Origin: Rhizobium sp. N324
Lineage (GTDB): Bacteria; Pseudomonadota; Alphaproteobacteria; Rhizobiales; Rhizobiaceae
Reading direction: 5' to 3'
Length of the DNA stretch: 64,000 bases
Assembly (NCBI RefSeq): GCF_001664485.1
Contig: NZ_CP013630.1
Coordinates: 1,429,001-1,493,000 of the forward strand
The notes below the pieces were generated by a model that saw only the letters and a program-made list of their open reading frames with translations, was not told where the DNA came from and made no database searches. The translations under genes were made by a program, and so were the position numbers. Of the stretch, positions 10,247-19,690 are shown one piece after another. The first letter of the stretch is position 1; each line of letters begins with the position of its first letter.

Positions 10247-10438
10247 TCAATATTGCTGGAAGTCCGAGAAGATCGCGTCGGGGCGCGCCGTGCGGCCGTT
10301 GATGCCGGTGCCGCGGGCGGTCATCTGTTCGTTGGCGGCAAAGCCGAAACGGCTGTAGCCGTGGGTGGAACGAACCTGGTCGCCAGCGAGGCGAAGGGTT
10401 TCAAACCCGCTATGGATAGGACGAAAATGCTTGTTCAT
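10247..10438 (-). CDS. Small hypothetical protein (63 aa)
   Basis: Minus-strand ORF with ATG at 10438 and AGGAACC just upstream. The peptide starts MNKHFRPIHSGFETLRLAGD and ends SDFQQY. It is basic and Gly/Arg/Thr-rich, with no membrane helix and no recognised family. It precedes the 51-residue ORF on the same strand. The in-frame extension to 10465 has no better ribosome site. Plausible as a real small gene but unproven. Confidence 0.45.
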   Translation of the reverse strand: MNKHFRPIHSGFETLRLAGDQVRSTHGYSRFGFAANEQMTARGTGINGRTARPDAIFSDFQQY

Positions 10439-10570
10439 GGCCTTGGTTCCTGTGGTTCCTCCCAAGACACCACCTCATATTGCGGTGCAGCATCGATTCC
10501 GCAATGCGTCACGGCGGGATGCAGCTATGCAAAAGGCGCATAGGCTGATTCATAAATTATTCAACTTTGG

Positions 10571-11470
10571 CTAATTTCTAAGCAAAGAGAGAGACTTAAG
10601 CTTCGCTTGAAAGGAGAGCAGGTCGTTCCAGGCCAGCCGTTTGTTGACCGGCGCGGTCAGCAGATCCTGCGGATGCAGGCTGGCTATGGCAGGAATGACA
10701 CAGTCCGCAGCGGCAATCTCCTTCCAGCGGCCGCGCAGGCCGTGAATCGTGTCGTTTTCGCCGAAGAAGAAGCGGGCTGAAAAATTGCCGAGCAGCAGAA
10801 TCGCCTTGGGTTCGGCCAGCGCGATCTGCCGTTCGATGAAGGGCCGGCAGATGTCCATTTCGGCGGCCGAGGGCGCACGATTGCCGGGCGGCCGCCAGGG
10901 GATGACCTGTGTCAGCAGAACGCTCGAGCGCGTCAGCCCGATCGCCGCCAGCATCTTGTCGAACAACTGGCCGGATTTTCCCGAGAAGGGCACGCCTTCG
11001 CGATCGTCTTCGGCGCCCGGCGCCGAGCCGATCACCATGATACCGCTTTCGGCATCGCCGCTGGCAAAGATGGTCGAGCGGGCGCTGTGCTTGAGGTTGC
11101 AGCCGTTGAAGGCTTCGATCGCGGTTTTGAGCTCTGCTAGCGACCGCGCGGATTCGGCGACGAAACGCGCCTGCTGCACCGCCTCGCCATCCGGGATCGC
11201 CGGTTGCGGGCCGGAAGCGGCGCGTTCGGCCGGGGCAGGGCGTGCCGCTGCATTCGGGCGCGGCGATGCCCGGCCTTCGCCGGGCACGGCTCGTTCACCG
11301 GCGGCGGCAGGTTGCGCCTGCGTCGCCGGGCGCCGGGCGGCCTTCATCGCTTCGAACTCGGCGAAGCGGTCGATCGCCTCTTCCTCCAGCAGCCATTCCA
11401 CGCCGGCATCCGCATGGAAATGCAGAAGCGCTGCAAGCTCGGCGGGGGAAAGGTCGTTGGCGGAGATCAT
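10571..11470 (-). CDS. Uracil-DNA glycosylase, family 4-like
   Basis: 299 residues. Removes uracil from DNA in base-excision repair. Family motifs visible: GSAPGAEDDREGVPFSGKSG (the G-E/S-A-P-G...PF.G.SG motif), TQVIPWRPPGNRAP, LLLGNFSARFF and the C-terminal ASLHPQDLL. The N-terminal third has a family-type helix followed by an Ala/Pro/Arg-rich linker (about residues 45-95). Family-4 enzymes usually have four Cys ligands for a 4Fe-4S cluster, the first pair as C-x2-C. Here only FNGCNLKHSAR keeps one Cys of that pair, so the cluster may be absent (see findings). Confidence 0.85.
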   Translation of the reverse strand: MISANDLSPAELAALLHFHADAGVEWLLEEEAIDRFAEFEAMKAARRPATQAQPAAAGERAVPGEGRASPRPNAAARPAPAERAASGPQPAIPDGEAVQQARFVAESARSLAELKTAIEAFNGCNLKHSARSTIFASGDAESGIMVIGSAPGAEDDREGVPFSGKSGQLFDKMLAAIGLTRSSVLLTQVIPWRPPGNRAPSAAEMDICRPFIERQIALAEPKAILLLGNFSARFFFGENDTIHGLRGRWKEIAAADCVIPAIASLHPQDLLTAPVNKRLAWNDLLSFQAKLKSLSLLRN

Positions 11471-11533
11471 AGGGACAGGTTTAGCGGAGAGACTGCGGCA
11501 TTGAAAGGGCAGGATTGCCCGTCCTTGCCTGAT

Positions 11534-12826
11534 CTATTGCACAGTCCATTGCGCGATGTCGTCGCGTTCGCCGATCAGTGCCAGGCCGTGGGCGATCGAC
11601 AACAGCTCGCCGCCGCTTTCGATCCGGTCGCGGTCGAAGCGCTCGGTGAAGATGCGGCGTACCGCCGGCACGAAGGAGGTGCCGCCGGTCAGGAACACCT
11701 TGTCGATCTCTGACGCCTTTGTCTCGGTCTTGTCGAGCACGTCGTCGAGCGCGCCTTCGATACGGGCGAGATCCTCTGAAATCCAGCCTTCGAAGTCGCG
11801 GCGCTTGATGCTGCGGTGTCCGCCGCGGCCGAGCGGCGCGAAATCGAAAGGCGCCTCCTCGGCGGCCGACAGCGCCATCTTCGTCGCCGACACCGCCTGA
11901 TAGAGCGGGTAACCCTCGTCATGGTCGATGAGGTCGATGAAGATTTCGAGCTTTTCCGGTTCCAGGCTGGTGCGCACCAGCTTCTTCAGATCCTCGAATT
12001 CGCGTGTGGTCTTGAAGATCGACAGCTGGTTCCAGCGGCCGAAGCTGGAATAGTAGTTGGACGGGACTTCAAGGATCTTGTCGAAGCTTTTGAAATGGCT
12101 GCCCTTGCCGATCTGCGGCGCGACGATGTTGTCGATCATCCTGTAGTCGAAATGGTCGCCGGCGACGCCGACGCCGGAATGGCCGATCGGCGTTGCCGTC
12201 AGCTTGCCGGCGACGGTCTCGAAGCGGATCAGCGAATAGTCGGTCGTGCCACCGCCGAAATCGGCGACCAGCACGGTCGCATCCTGCTTCAGGTTCTGCG
12301 CGAAGTAGAAGGCGGCGGCGACCGGCTCGTAGACATAGTGGATTTCGGGAAAGCCGAAGCGCGACAGCGCCTCGTTGTAGCGTTCGGTGGCGAGATCAGG
12401 ATCGGGGCTGGCGCCGGCAAAATGCACCGGCCGGCCGGTGACGATGCGGCTGACGTCGGACGGCCAGCTGTCGCCGGCGTAATTGCGCAGCCGACGGATG
12501 AAAACCTCCATCAGATCCTCGAAATTATGCCGCTTGGCGAAGATCAGCGTGCCCTGGAACAGCGCGCTGGCCGCAAAGGTCTTGATCGACTGCAGAAAGC
12601 GGCATTCGCCGGGATTGTCGATGAACTGGCGGATCGCCGCATGGCCCGCCTCCACCTTCAGCGCCGAGGCGCCGAGTTGCGCATCCTTCATGAAGGAAAG
12701 CGCCGTGCGCATGCTGTCGGCCGTGCCTTCAGTGCTGGTGAACGCCATCGAGCGCGTCGCCCCGCTATCCGCCATGGCGAGAACCGTATTGGTCGTGCCG
12801 AAGTCCAAACCCAGCGCCTGAGCCAT
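11534..12826 (-). CDS. yegD: Hsp70-family ATPase, YegD-like
   Basis: 430 residues. It contains only the actin-like Hsp70 nucleotide-binding domain: GLDFGTTNTVLAMAD at the N-terminus (phosphate 1), VADFGGGTTDYSLI near residue 190 (phosphate 2) and LTGGTSFVPAVR near the C-terminus (adenosine motif). The peptide-binding domain of DnaK (about 640 residues) is missing, as in YegD. The start at 12826 is set by GAGGTG just upstream and by the conserved MAQALGLDFG; the open frame beyond it is not protein-like. The client or role of YegD proteins is poorly defined. Confidence 0.88.
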   Translation of the reverse strand: MAQALGLDFGTTNTVLAMADSGATRSMAFTSTEGTADSMRTALSFMKDAQLGASALKVEAGHAAIRQFIDNPGECRFLQSIKTFAASALFQGTLIFAKRHNFEDLMEVFIRRLRNYAGDSWPSDVSRIVTGRPVHFAGASPDPDLATERYNEALSRFGFPEIHYVYEPVAAAFYFAQNLKQDATVLVADFGGGTTDYSLIRFETVAGKLTATPIGHSGVGVAGDHFDYRMIDNIVAPQIGKGSHFKSFDKILEVPSNYYSSFGRWNQLSIFKTTREFEDLKKLVRTSLEPEKLEIFIDLIDHDEGYPLYQAVSATKMALSAAEEAPFDFAPLGRGGHRSIKRRDFEGWISEDLARIEGALDDVLDKTETKASEIDKVFLTGGTSFVPAVRRIFTERFDRDRIESGGELLSIAHGLALIGERDDIAQWTVQ

Positions 12827-12969
12827 GCCCGCACCTCTTTCATGCCGATTGTTATTGGAGGCGGAGCATGGCTCCGCGAAGGGGCGTAAGCACGCCCCGG
12901 ATTCAGGAGGGCGGGTGATGCCACAGAGGCGTGACACATTCAAGAGGATCGAAAGCGGATGTGATAGCA

Positions 12970-13008
12970 GGCGCACTTCTTCTCCCGGGCAGGGAAAAGA
13001 AGTGCGCC
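12970..13008. terminator. 17-bp stem inverted repeat
   Basis: Arms 12970-12986 and 12992-13008 pair along 17 positions with one mismatch, around a five-base loop. It lies just past the 3' end of the minus-strand RND operon and upstream of the Hsp70 gene, so it may end RND transcription. There is no clear T-run on the minus strand, so it could instead be a dispersed palindromic repeat. A smaller hairpin (GGGGCG/CGCCCC, about 12879-12897) sits next to it. Confidence 0.5.
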
Positions 13009-13048
13009 GCAAGGGATAATCGGCAATACCGAAATCAGAGGGCCGTCA

Positions 13049-16000
13049 TCATTCGGCTGCCATTGCCCTTGCCTCCTGCACCACCGGTTCCTCCACCTTC
13101 TTTCCGCCGATCAGGCGGCCGAGGAAGTTTCCGAAGCGGTCCATCTCGACGAAGATGACCGGGGTGATGAACAGCGTCAGCATCTGCGAGACGATCAGGC
13201 CTCCGACGACGGCGATGCCGAGCGGCTGGCGCAGTTCCGAGCTTGCGCCGGTGCCGAGCGCGATCGGCAGGGCGCCGAGCAGGGCGCAGAAGGTCGTCAT
13301 CATGATCGGCCGGAAGCGCCGCACGCAGGCCTCGTGGATTGCCGCCGTCGCCTTTTCGCCGGTCGTGCGCATGGTCTCCACCGCCACGTCGATCATCATG
13401 ATCGCGTTCTTCTTGACGATGCCGATCAGCATCAGCAGGCCGATCAGGGCGATGATCGACAGATCGAAGCCCATGATCTTCAGCGCCAGCAGCGCGCCGA
13501 AGGCGGCGGCCGGCAGGCCGGAGAGAATAGTCAGCGGATGGATGAAGCTCTCATAGAGCACGCCGAGCACGACATAGATGGTCAGCACCGCCGCCAGGAT
13601 CAGGTAGGGCGTATTGCCTTGCGACTGCTGGAAAATTTCAGCCGTACCGCCATAGGAGGTGAAGACGTCTGCCGGCACGCTGATATCCTTCTTGATCTGC
13701 TCGACCGCCGCTGTCGCATCGCTGAGCGACACGCCTTCCGGCAGGTTGAAGGAAACCGTGGTCGAGACCAGCTGGCCCGTCTGGTTGATGGTCACCGGGC
13801 CGGTGGTGCGTTGCACATGCGCGAAGTTCGACAGCGGCACCAGGCTGCCATTGGCGGAGGCGACCCGGATTTCCGACAGTTTCTGGTCGTCCCAGGGTTT
13901 GCTGGTGTCGTATTCGACGATGACGTCGTAGCTGTCGCCGGTCGACTGGATCTCCGCGGCCGCATAGCCGCTGAAGGATTCCTGCAGCGTCGTGCGTAGC
14001 GTATCGTTGTCGATCCCGTAGGCGGCTGCCCGCTCGGTGTCGATGACGATATTGGCCTGCAGGGCGTTGTTCTGGGCGTCCGAGGTCACGTCGGTGAACA
14101 GGCCGCGGTCGCCACGCATTGCCGCCTGGATCTTGCCGGCCCACAGGTTGGTCTGGTCGGCGCTGAGCGCCTGCACCACCAGCTGATACTGGCTGGCCGT
14201 CTGGCGGCCGCCGAAGCGCAGGCTCTGGTTCGGCGTCACGAAGGCCTGCAATCCGGGGATCTTGTTGATCGCCGTGCGCAGCTCGCGCAGCGTCTGGTCA
14301 AGCGGCGGCCGCTCCTTCTTGTCCTTGAGTTCGACGAACATCGAGCCGTTGTTCTGCGGTTTGTTCGGGTTGCCGCCGATCGTCGACATCACGTGGTTGA
14401 CCGCCGGATTTGCCTTGACGGCGGCTGCCGCCTGCTGCTGCAGCGCTTCCATGGCGGTGTAGGAAATGTCCTGCCGCGCCTGCGTGCTGATCGTCAGGCG
14501 GCCGATATCTTCCTGCGGGAAGAAGCTCGTCGGCAGGGTCATGAAGAAATAGATCGTCAGCGCCACTGAGCCGAGGAAAACCCCGAGGATCGTCAGGCGA
14601 TGGCGAAGGCACCAGCCGACCGCATTGTCATAGCCGTTGAGCGTCCGCTCGAAACCGGCATCGAAGATGCGGATGAGCAGCGGCGGGCGACTGTGGTTGT
14701 TGGACAGGCGCGAGCCGAGCATCGGCGTCACGGTCAGCGAGACGATCGCCGACGAGATGATGGCGATGGCGACCACCATGCCGAATTCGTTGAACACCCG
14801 GCCGACGACGCCGCCCATCAGCAGGATCGGGATGAACACCGCAATCAGCGAAACCGACATTGAGATGATGGTGTAACTGACTTCTCCAGCCCCCTTGATC
14901 GCCGCTTCCCGCACCGGCATGCCTTCCTCGACATGGCGCAGGATGTTTTCGAGCATGACGATCGCGTCGTCGACCACCAGCCCCACCGCGAGCGTCAGCC
15001 CCAATAGCGAGATGTTGTCGATGCTGTAGCCGAGCACATACATCATGCCGAAGGTCGAGATCAGCGACAGCGGAACGGCAAGTCCCGGAATGATCGTTGC
15101 CGTGGCATGGCCGGTGAAGAGGTAGATGACGAGAACGACGAGACCGATTGTCAGGAACAGCGTGAACTTCACGTCGGCGATCGCGGCACGGATCGGTTTT
15201 GCCGCGTCGTTCATCACGACCGTATTGACCGAGGGCGGAATTTCGGCGTGAAGCTGCGGCAGCTTGGCGTTGATCGCGTCGACGACGTCGACCGTGTTGG
15301 CATCCGGCTGACGCTGGATGGCGAGGATGATGCCGCGCTGGCCGTCATACCAGCTGCCGGTATATTGGTTCTCGACGCTGTCCTGCACATCGGCGATATC
15401 GCCGAGATGGATCGGCGCGCCGTTCGGATTGGCGATGACCAGCGAGCGGAATTGTTCGGCGTTGGTGCGTTGGGTGTTTGCCGTGATCGTCATGCTCTGC
15501 GAGTTGTTCTGCAGCGTTCCCACCGGCTGCTGGCTGTTGGCGGCAGCAAGCGCCTTGTTGACGGTATCGATGCCGATGCCGCGGGTGAGCAACTTGTTGG
15601 GATCGACCTCGACGCGCACCGCATAGGTTTGCGCACCGTAGACGCTGACCTGGGCAACGCCGGGTAGCGTCGAAAGCGACGGCGAGATGATATCTTCCGC
15701 GATCTCGTCGAGCTTGCTGCGCGGCATGGTGTTGCTCTGTACCGAAAGCAGCATGACCGGCGCATCGGCCGGGTTGGTCTTGCGGTAGCTCGGCGGCGTC
15801 GTCAGATTGTCGGGCAGCTGCCGTGTCGCATGCGAGATTGCTGCCTGCACATCGGCCGCAGCGGCGTCGATATCGCGATTGAGGTCGAACTGCAGCACGA
15901 TGCTGCTGCTGCCGAGCGAACTCGAGGCGCTGATTTCGCTGATCCCGGGAATGGTTTCGAACTGTTTGATCAGTGGCGTGGCGACCGAGGTCGCCATCGT

Positions 16001-16168
16001 CTGCGGCGAGGCGCCGCTCAACTGCGCCGAAACGTTGATTGTCGGAAAATCGACCTGCGGCAGGGCCGCGACCGGCACGAGCCGGTAACCGGCGAGACCG
16101 GCCAGAATGACGCCGATGGCAAGCAGCGTCGTGGCGACGGGGCGCTGGATACAGAAATTGGGGATCAT
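13049..16168 (-). CDS. RND efflux permease (HAE1 type, MdtB/MdtC-like)
   Basis: 1039-residue inner-membrane proton-driven drug exporter, full family length. Twelve membrane helices with two large periplasmic loops; TM1 ends in the typical [17 protein letters not shown]. The TM4 proton-relay acidic pair is in [14 protein letters not shown]. The C-terminal half has [14 protein letters not shown]. Its ATG overlaps the stop of the adaptor gene by four bases (ATGA), which indicates one transcript and translational coupling. No outer-membrane channel gene lies in the operon, so a shared TolC-type partner is expected. Substrates unknown. Confidence 0.93.
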   Translation of the reverse strand: MIPNFCIQRPVATTLLAIGVILAGLAGYRLVPVAALPQVDFPTINVSAQLSGASPQTMATSVATPLIKQFETIPGISEISASSSLGSSSIVLQFDLNRDIDAAAADVQAAISHATRQLPDNLTTPPSYRKTNPADAPVMLLSVQSNTMPRSKLDEIAEDIISPSLSTLPGVAQVSVYGAQTYAVRVEVDPNKLLTRGIGIDTVNKALAAANSQQPVGTLQNNSQSMTITANTQRTNAEQFRSLVIANPNGAPIHLGDIADVQDSVENQYTGSWYDGQRGIILAIQRQPDANTVDVVDAINAKLPQLHAEIPPSVNTVVMNDAAKPIRAAIADVKFTLFLTIGLVVLVIYLFTGHATATIIPGLAVPLSLISTFGMMYVLGYSIDNISLLGLTLAVGLVVDDAIVMLENILRHVEEGMPVREAAIKGAGEVSYTIISMSVSLIAVFIPILLMGGVVGRVFNEFGMVVAIAIISSAIVSLTVTPMLGSRLSNNHSRPPLLIRIFDAGFERTLNGYDNAVGWCLRHRLTILGVFLGSVALTIYFFMTLPTSFFPQEDIGRLTISTQARQDISYTAMEALQQQAAAAVKANPAVNHVMSTIGGNPNKPQNNGSMFVELKDKKERPPLDQTLRELRTAINKIPGLQAFVTPNQSLRFGGRQTASQYQLVVQALSADQTNLWAGKIQAAMRGDRGLFTDVTSDAQNNALQANIVIDTERAAAYGIDNDTLRTTLQESFSGYAAAEIQSTGDSYDVIVEYDTSKPWDDQKLSEIRVASANGSLVPLSNFAHVQRTTGPVTINQTGQLVSTTVSFNLPEGVSLSDATAAVEQIKKDISVPADVFTSYGGTAEIFQQSQGNTPYLILAAVLTIYVVLGVLYESFIHPLTILSGLPAAAFGALLALKIMGFDLSIIALIGLLMLIGIVKKNAIMMIDVAVETMRTTGEKATAAIHEACVRRFRPIMMTTFCALLGALPIALGTGASSELRQPLGIAVVGGLIVSQMLTLFITPVIFVEMDRFGNFLGRLIGGKKVEEPVVQEARAMAAE

Positions 16169-17472
16169 TGCTGAGCTCCCACCGCGATCGTCTCGGACTG
16201 CTGCTGTTGCCGAGGCTCTTCGGCGGAGGCGACATCAAGCGCCTTTTCGTCGAACTGCTCGTTGATCGCCTGCTGGTCGCTGAGCTGGCCCTGACCCTCG
16301 ACGACGACATGGTCGCCTTCCGAAAGACCCGATTCGATGGCGGTGAAGCCGCCATTGGCGCGGGCAACGGTGACCGGCGTCAGATGCGATTTGCCGTCCT
16401 TGGCGACGAAGGCGAAGAAACCGTCCGGCCCGGGGCTGACGGCAACCGTTGGCACCACCACCTGCTGATCGTTATTGTTGAAATGCACCACGATATTGAC
16501 CGACTGGCCGGGCCAGAGCGCCCCGGAGGCGTTCTCGAATTTCGCCTTGGCGAGGATCGTGCCGGAGGCGGTGTCGACCGTGTTGTCGTAGAAGCTGATC
16601 TCGCCCTTGCGGACCTGTCCCTTGGTGGAACTGGGAACGGTGCTGACTTCGACCGGGCCGGCTGCGAGCGCGCTCTTTAAGGTGCGCAGGTAACGCTCCT
16701 GCAGATGGAATTTAACATAGATCGGATCGTATTTGGCGATGGTGACGACGGCCGAGCCGGCATTGAGGAAGGCACCCTTGCTGATGGCGATATCGCCGAG
16801 CCGGCCGTCGAAGGGAGCGCGGATATCTGTGTTTTCGAGGATGATCTGATCGGAGGCAAGCGAGGCCTTGTCGGCGTCGACGGTGGCGGCGGCGGTATCG
16901 CGGGCAGCGACCGCCTGGTCGAGGCTCTGCTGGGTGCCGGCCTTCTGGTTGAAGAGATCCTGCGCGCGCGTCAATGCGGTCTCGGATTCCGAAAGCGTCG
17001 CCGTGTCGCGCACGATCATCGCTTTGTCTTTGTCGACCGCCGCATTGGCCGTCCGGTCGTCCAGCTTGGCGATCAAGTCGCCGGCTTTGACGGTTGCCCC
17101 ATCCTGCGCATCGATGCTGACGATCAGGCCCTGTTCCTGTGCGGCAATGGTCGTGTTGTCATCGGCATCGGCCCAGCCGGTCGCGGTCACATCCGTCGGC
17201 AGCGTCGTCTTCGCCGCCGCGACGGTTTTGACGACGGTTGGGCCGCCGCCGCCGCGTCTGCGCCCGCCGCCCTGATGCTGGCCACCATTCTGCGTTTGAT
17301 CGGCCTGCGCCTGATCGCCCTGTGCCGGCTGCCCGCCATTGCCGTTAACCGGCGGTTTGATGAACTGCGAGAGGTAGGGAATGCGGGAGGCATAAGGGAT
17401 CTGATTCCCGAATTGCCAGACGCCGACGGCGGCAACTGCGATAACGCTGACAGTGATCCAAAATTTCTTCAT
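16165..17472 (-). CDS. RND efflux periplasmic adaptor (membrane fusion protein)
   Basis: 435 residues. An N-terminal uncleaved membrane anchor (about 5-22) is followed by a Pro/Gln/Gly-rich spacer with a GGGRRRGGGG patch (about 45-75). A lipoyl-type half (GLIVSIDAQDGATVKAGDLI), a coiled-coil hairpin (about 130-200), the second lipoyl half (IRAPFDGRLGD) and beta-barrel domains come next. The C-terminus is Gln-rich. It bridges the permease and an outer-membrane channel. First gene of a two-gene operon with the permease. The 5' region to 17763 is AT-rich and shared with the divergent kinase gene. Confidence 0.92.
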   Translation of the reverse strand: MKKFWITVSVIAVAAVGVWQFGNQIPYASRIPYLSQFIKPPVNGNGGQPAQGDQAQADQTQNGGQHQGGGRRRGGGGPTVVKTVAAAKTTLPTDVTATGWADADDNTTIAAQEQGLIVSIDAQDGATVKAGDLIAKLDDRTANAAVDKDKAMIVRDTATLSESETALTRAQDLFNQKAGTQQSLDQAVAARDTAAATVDADKASLASDQIILENTDIRAPFDGRLGDIAISKGAFLNAGSAVVTIAKYDPIYVKFHLQERYLRTLKSALAAGPVEVSTVPSSTKGQVRKGEISFYDNTVDTASGTILAKAKFENASGALWPGQSVNIVVHFNNNDQQVVVPTVAVSPGPDGFFAFVAKDGKSHLTPVTVARANGGFTAIESGLSEGDHVVVEGQGQLSDQQAINEQFDEKALDVASAEEPRQQQQSETIAVGAQQ

Positions 17473-17763
17473 GGGCGAGACCGGGGGTTGAACGGGGTTT
17501 GCGAATTTATGCTCTGATTGAACCGCTTATATTGCGGCGCAAAAAAGACATAATTCCCCGGTCGCCATCACTAAGTGGTTATAACGGCTTAAATTTTTGT
17601 AATGAATATTCCGTAATATTCAAACTATACTAATATAGACCGAGTGTAACCCGGTGCCGTTTGACGGCGGAGGGGCAGGCGGCGCGCAACAAGACGATGT
17701 CGGCCCGCGTGCCATTCGTTGCCCGGCGAAAAACACGGGAAAAACCCGAGAAAGCAGGTCATT

Positions 17764-18645
17764 ATGACCGAGTTGAACGCCAGCGAATTTCGCTCTCTCA
17801 TCATAAGCGTGTTTCCCGAACTCACGGCCTCCGCCTTCAAGCTGGCGGCGAAGGGCTGGGATTCGCTTGCCGTCGACGTCGATGACACGCTGATCTTCAA
17901 ATTTCCCCGTCACTCTGGCGCGGAAAGAGCGCTTGTGAAGGAAGCCGCCTTGCTCGAGATCATCAGGCCGGCGCTGTCGATGGCGGTTCCCGACATGCAC
18001 ATTCACGACGGGCCGCCGATCTTTTCCAGCCATGCCAAGATCGACGGCGAACATCTCATTGCCGAAGATTACGCTGCGCTTGGCGAAGGCGATCGTCAGC
18101 ACCTCGCTGACGATCTGGCGCGCTTTTACGCCGAGCTGCATGTGCTCGATGCCGATCGGATACGCTCGGCCGGCGCCGGGCCGATCCAGCCCTGGCAATC
18201 GCCCGAGATGGTGCGAACAGAGGCTTTACCGCTGCTGCCGCCTGAGATCAGGCCCTTTGCCGAGGCTGTTATTTCGGATTTCGAAACCTTGCCGCCCGAT
18301 CCCCACGGCAATATCTACGGCTTCTTCGACGGTCATGGCTGGAACATGGCCTTCAATCATGCGCAAGGCAGGCTCAACGGCATTTACGATTTCGCCGATT
18401 CGGGCTTCGGGCCGTTGCACCAGGAGTTCATCTATTCGAACTTCATCTCGCCCGATCTGACCGCCCGCATCATATCGGCCTATGAAATGCTGACCGGACG
18501 TCGGCTCGACCGGCGGCGCATTTCAATCCTGACCGGCTTCCACCGTCTGTCCGAGCTCGCCGAGCTTGCCGACGATCCGGCCCATGTCGGATCGATGGTC
18601 CAAAGTGCGGCGAGTTGGGCCGCTGTTGCAGCCCATGCCGGCTGA
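17764..18645 (+). CDS. Aminoglycoside phosphotransferase-fold (APH) kinase
   Basis: 293 residues of the APH/choline-kinase fold. Visible pieces: the N-terminal lobe with LAVDVDDTLIFKFPR in place of the Lys strand, AEDYAALGEGDRQHLADDLA, then the catalytic loop reading DPHGNIYGFFDG and GWNMAF, followed by YDFADSGFGP as the metal-binding DFG-like segment. The usual HGD catalytic triad is altered (HGN), so the activity may differ from classic members. Start at 17764 behind AGCAGGTC; an upstream in-frame ATG at 17719 is less likely. Phosphorylates a small molecule, unidentified here. Confidence 0.75.
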   Translation: MTELNASEFRSLIISVFPELTASAFKLAAKGWDSLAVDVDDTLIFKFPRHSGAERALVKEAALLEIIRPALSMAVPDMHIHDGPPIFSSHAKIDGEHLIAEDYAALGEGDRQHLADDLARFYAELHVLDADRIRSAGAGPIQPWQSPEMVRTEALPLLPPEIRPFAEAVISDFETLPPDPHGNIYGFFDGHGWNMAFNHAQGRLNGIYDFADSGFGPLHQEFIYSNFISPDLTARIISAYEMLTGRRLDRRRISILTGFHRLSELAELADDPAHVGSMVQSAASWAAVAAHAG

Positions 18646-18653
18646 AGGAGAGG

Positions 18654-19442
18654 TCAGACGGATCGGGCCGCGCCGCCGTCGCAGCGGATCAGCGAACCGG
18701 TGATGTAGCTTGCCGGCTGGCTGCACAGGAAAGCCGCCGTTGCGGCAAATTCCTCCACGCGGCCGTAGCGGCCGACCGGGATGCGCGCTTCCTTGTCGGT
18801 GCGGATCTCTTCGAGGCTCTTGCCCGTCCGCTTTGCCGCCGCCCCGTCGAGATCGTCGAGCCGCGCGGTCAGGATGCTGCCCGGCAGGAGCAGGTTGGTG
18901 GTCACGCCGAAGCCCGCCACTTCGGTGGCAAGCGTCTTGCTCCAGCCGGCCAGTGCCGGGCGCAGCGTATTGGACAGCGCCAGATTGGCGATCGGTTCGA
19001 TCACGCCTGAGGAAGCGACCGTCAGGATCCGGCCCCAGCCTTGCGCCTTCATGCCGGGCAGCAGCGCATTGGTCAGCGTGATGACGCGGGCGACCATGGA
19101 AAGGAAATAGGTCTCGAGCTTTTCACCCGTCATCTCCTCGGTCGTGCCGGGCGTCGGCCCGCCGGTATTGTTGACGAGGATATCGAGTCCGCCGAACTTC
19201 TCCTTCACCGCCGCTGTCGCCGTCTCGACGAAGCGTTCATCCCCGAGGTCGGCCCAGATCCAGTCGGCCCGGCCTTTGCCTTCGCTGTTGATCGCCTTGC
19301 AATTGGCCTCCAACTGCTCGCCGCTGCGCCCGCAAAGCAGCACGTTGGCGCCTTCGTGGGCCAGTGCTGTGGCGATGCCGAGGCCGAGGCCACGTGAGGA
19401 GGCGAGGACGAGCGCCCGTTTGCCTTCGATGCCGAGATCCAT
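18654..19442 (-). CDS. SDR-family oxidoreductase with altered catalytic motif
   Basis: 262 residues, Rossmann fold. The cofactor motif is ASSRGLGLGIA near residues 14-24 and NNTGG near 91. The catalytic Ser is in VASSGVIEP. Where most SDRs have Y-x3-K the sequence reads LALSNTLRPALAGW, so Tyr and Lys are replaced by Ser and Arg. The C-terminus ends ITGSLIRCDGGAARSV, typical of FabG-like proteins. A subgroup of FabG-like SDRs is known with this pattern. Substrate unknown. Convergent with the APH-fold gene (nine bases apart). Confidence 0.85.
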   Translation of the reverse strand: MDLGIEGKRALVLASSRGLGLGIATALAHEGANVLLCGRSGEQLEANCKAINSEGKGRADWIWADLGDERFVETATAAVKEKFGGLDILVNNTGGPTPGTTEEMTGEKLETYFLSMVARVITLTNALLPGMKAQGWGRILTVASSGVIEPIANLALSNTLRPALAGWSKTLATEVAGFGVTTNLLLPGSILTARLDDLDGAAAKRTGKSLEEIRTDKEARIPVGRYGRVEEFAATAAFLCSQPASYITGSLIRCDGGAARSV

Positions 19443-19690
19443 GATTGTCCTCCTATATCTTAGAGCGATGTATAAGGCGCACGCAGCGGAAAAGGAAAGG
19501 GCGCGTGACCGGTTCGGTGGCGTTTGCTAATTGATGTTAACGTAAACGTTATATAATTCTGGCGCGCAGGGCCTATCATTGTGCGAATTGAAGATTGGCT
19601 GTCGTATCCCGGCTCGACAATGCTTTCTCGTTTTGACAGAAAGTGCCTGAGAGGGATGACGGCTGCGCGCCGCCAAGCGGAGACGAGTGA

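Noticed and set aside
12827..13012. N-terminal extension of the Hsp70-like protein
   Set aside because: No homology-like pattern, includes a hairpin; GAGGTG and MAQALGLDFG fix the start at 12826.
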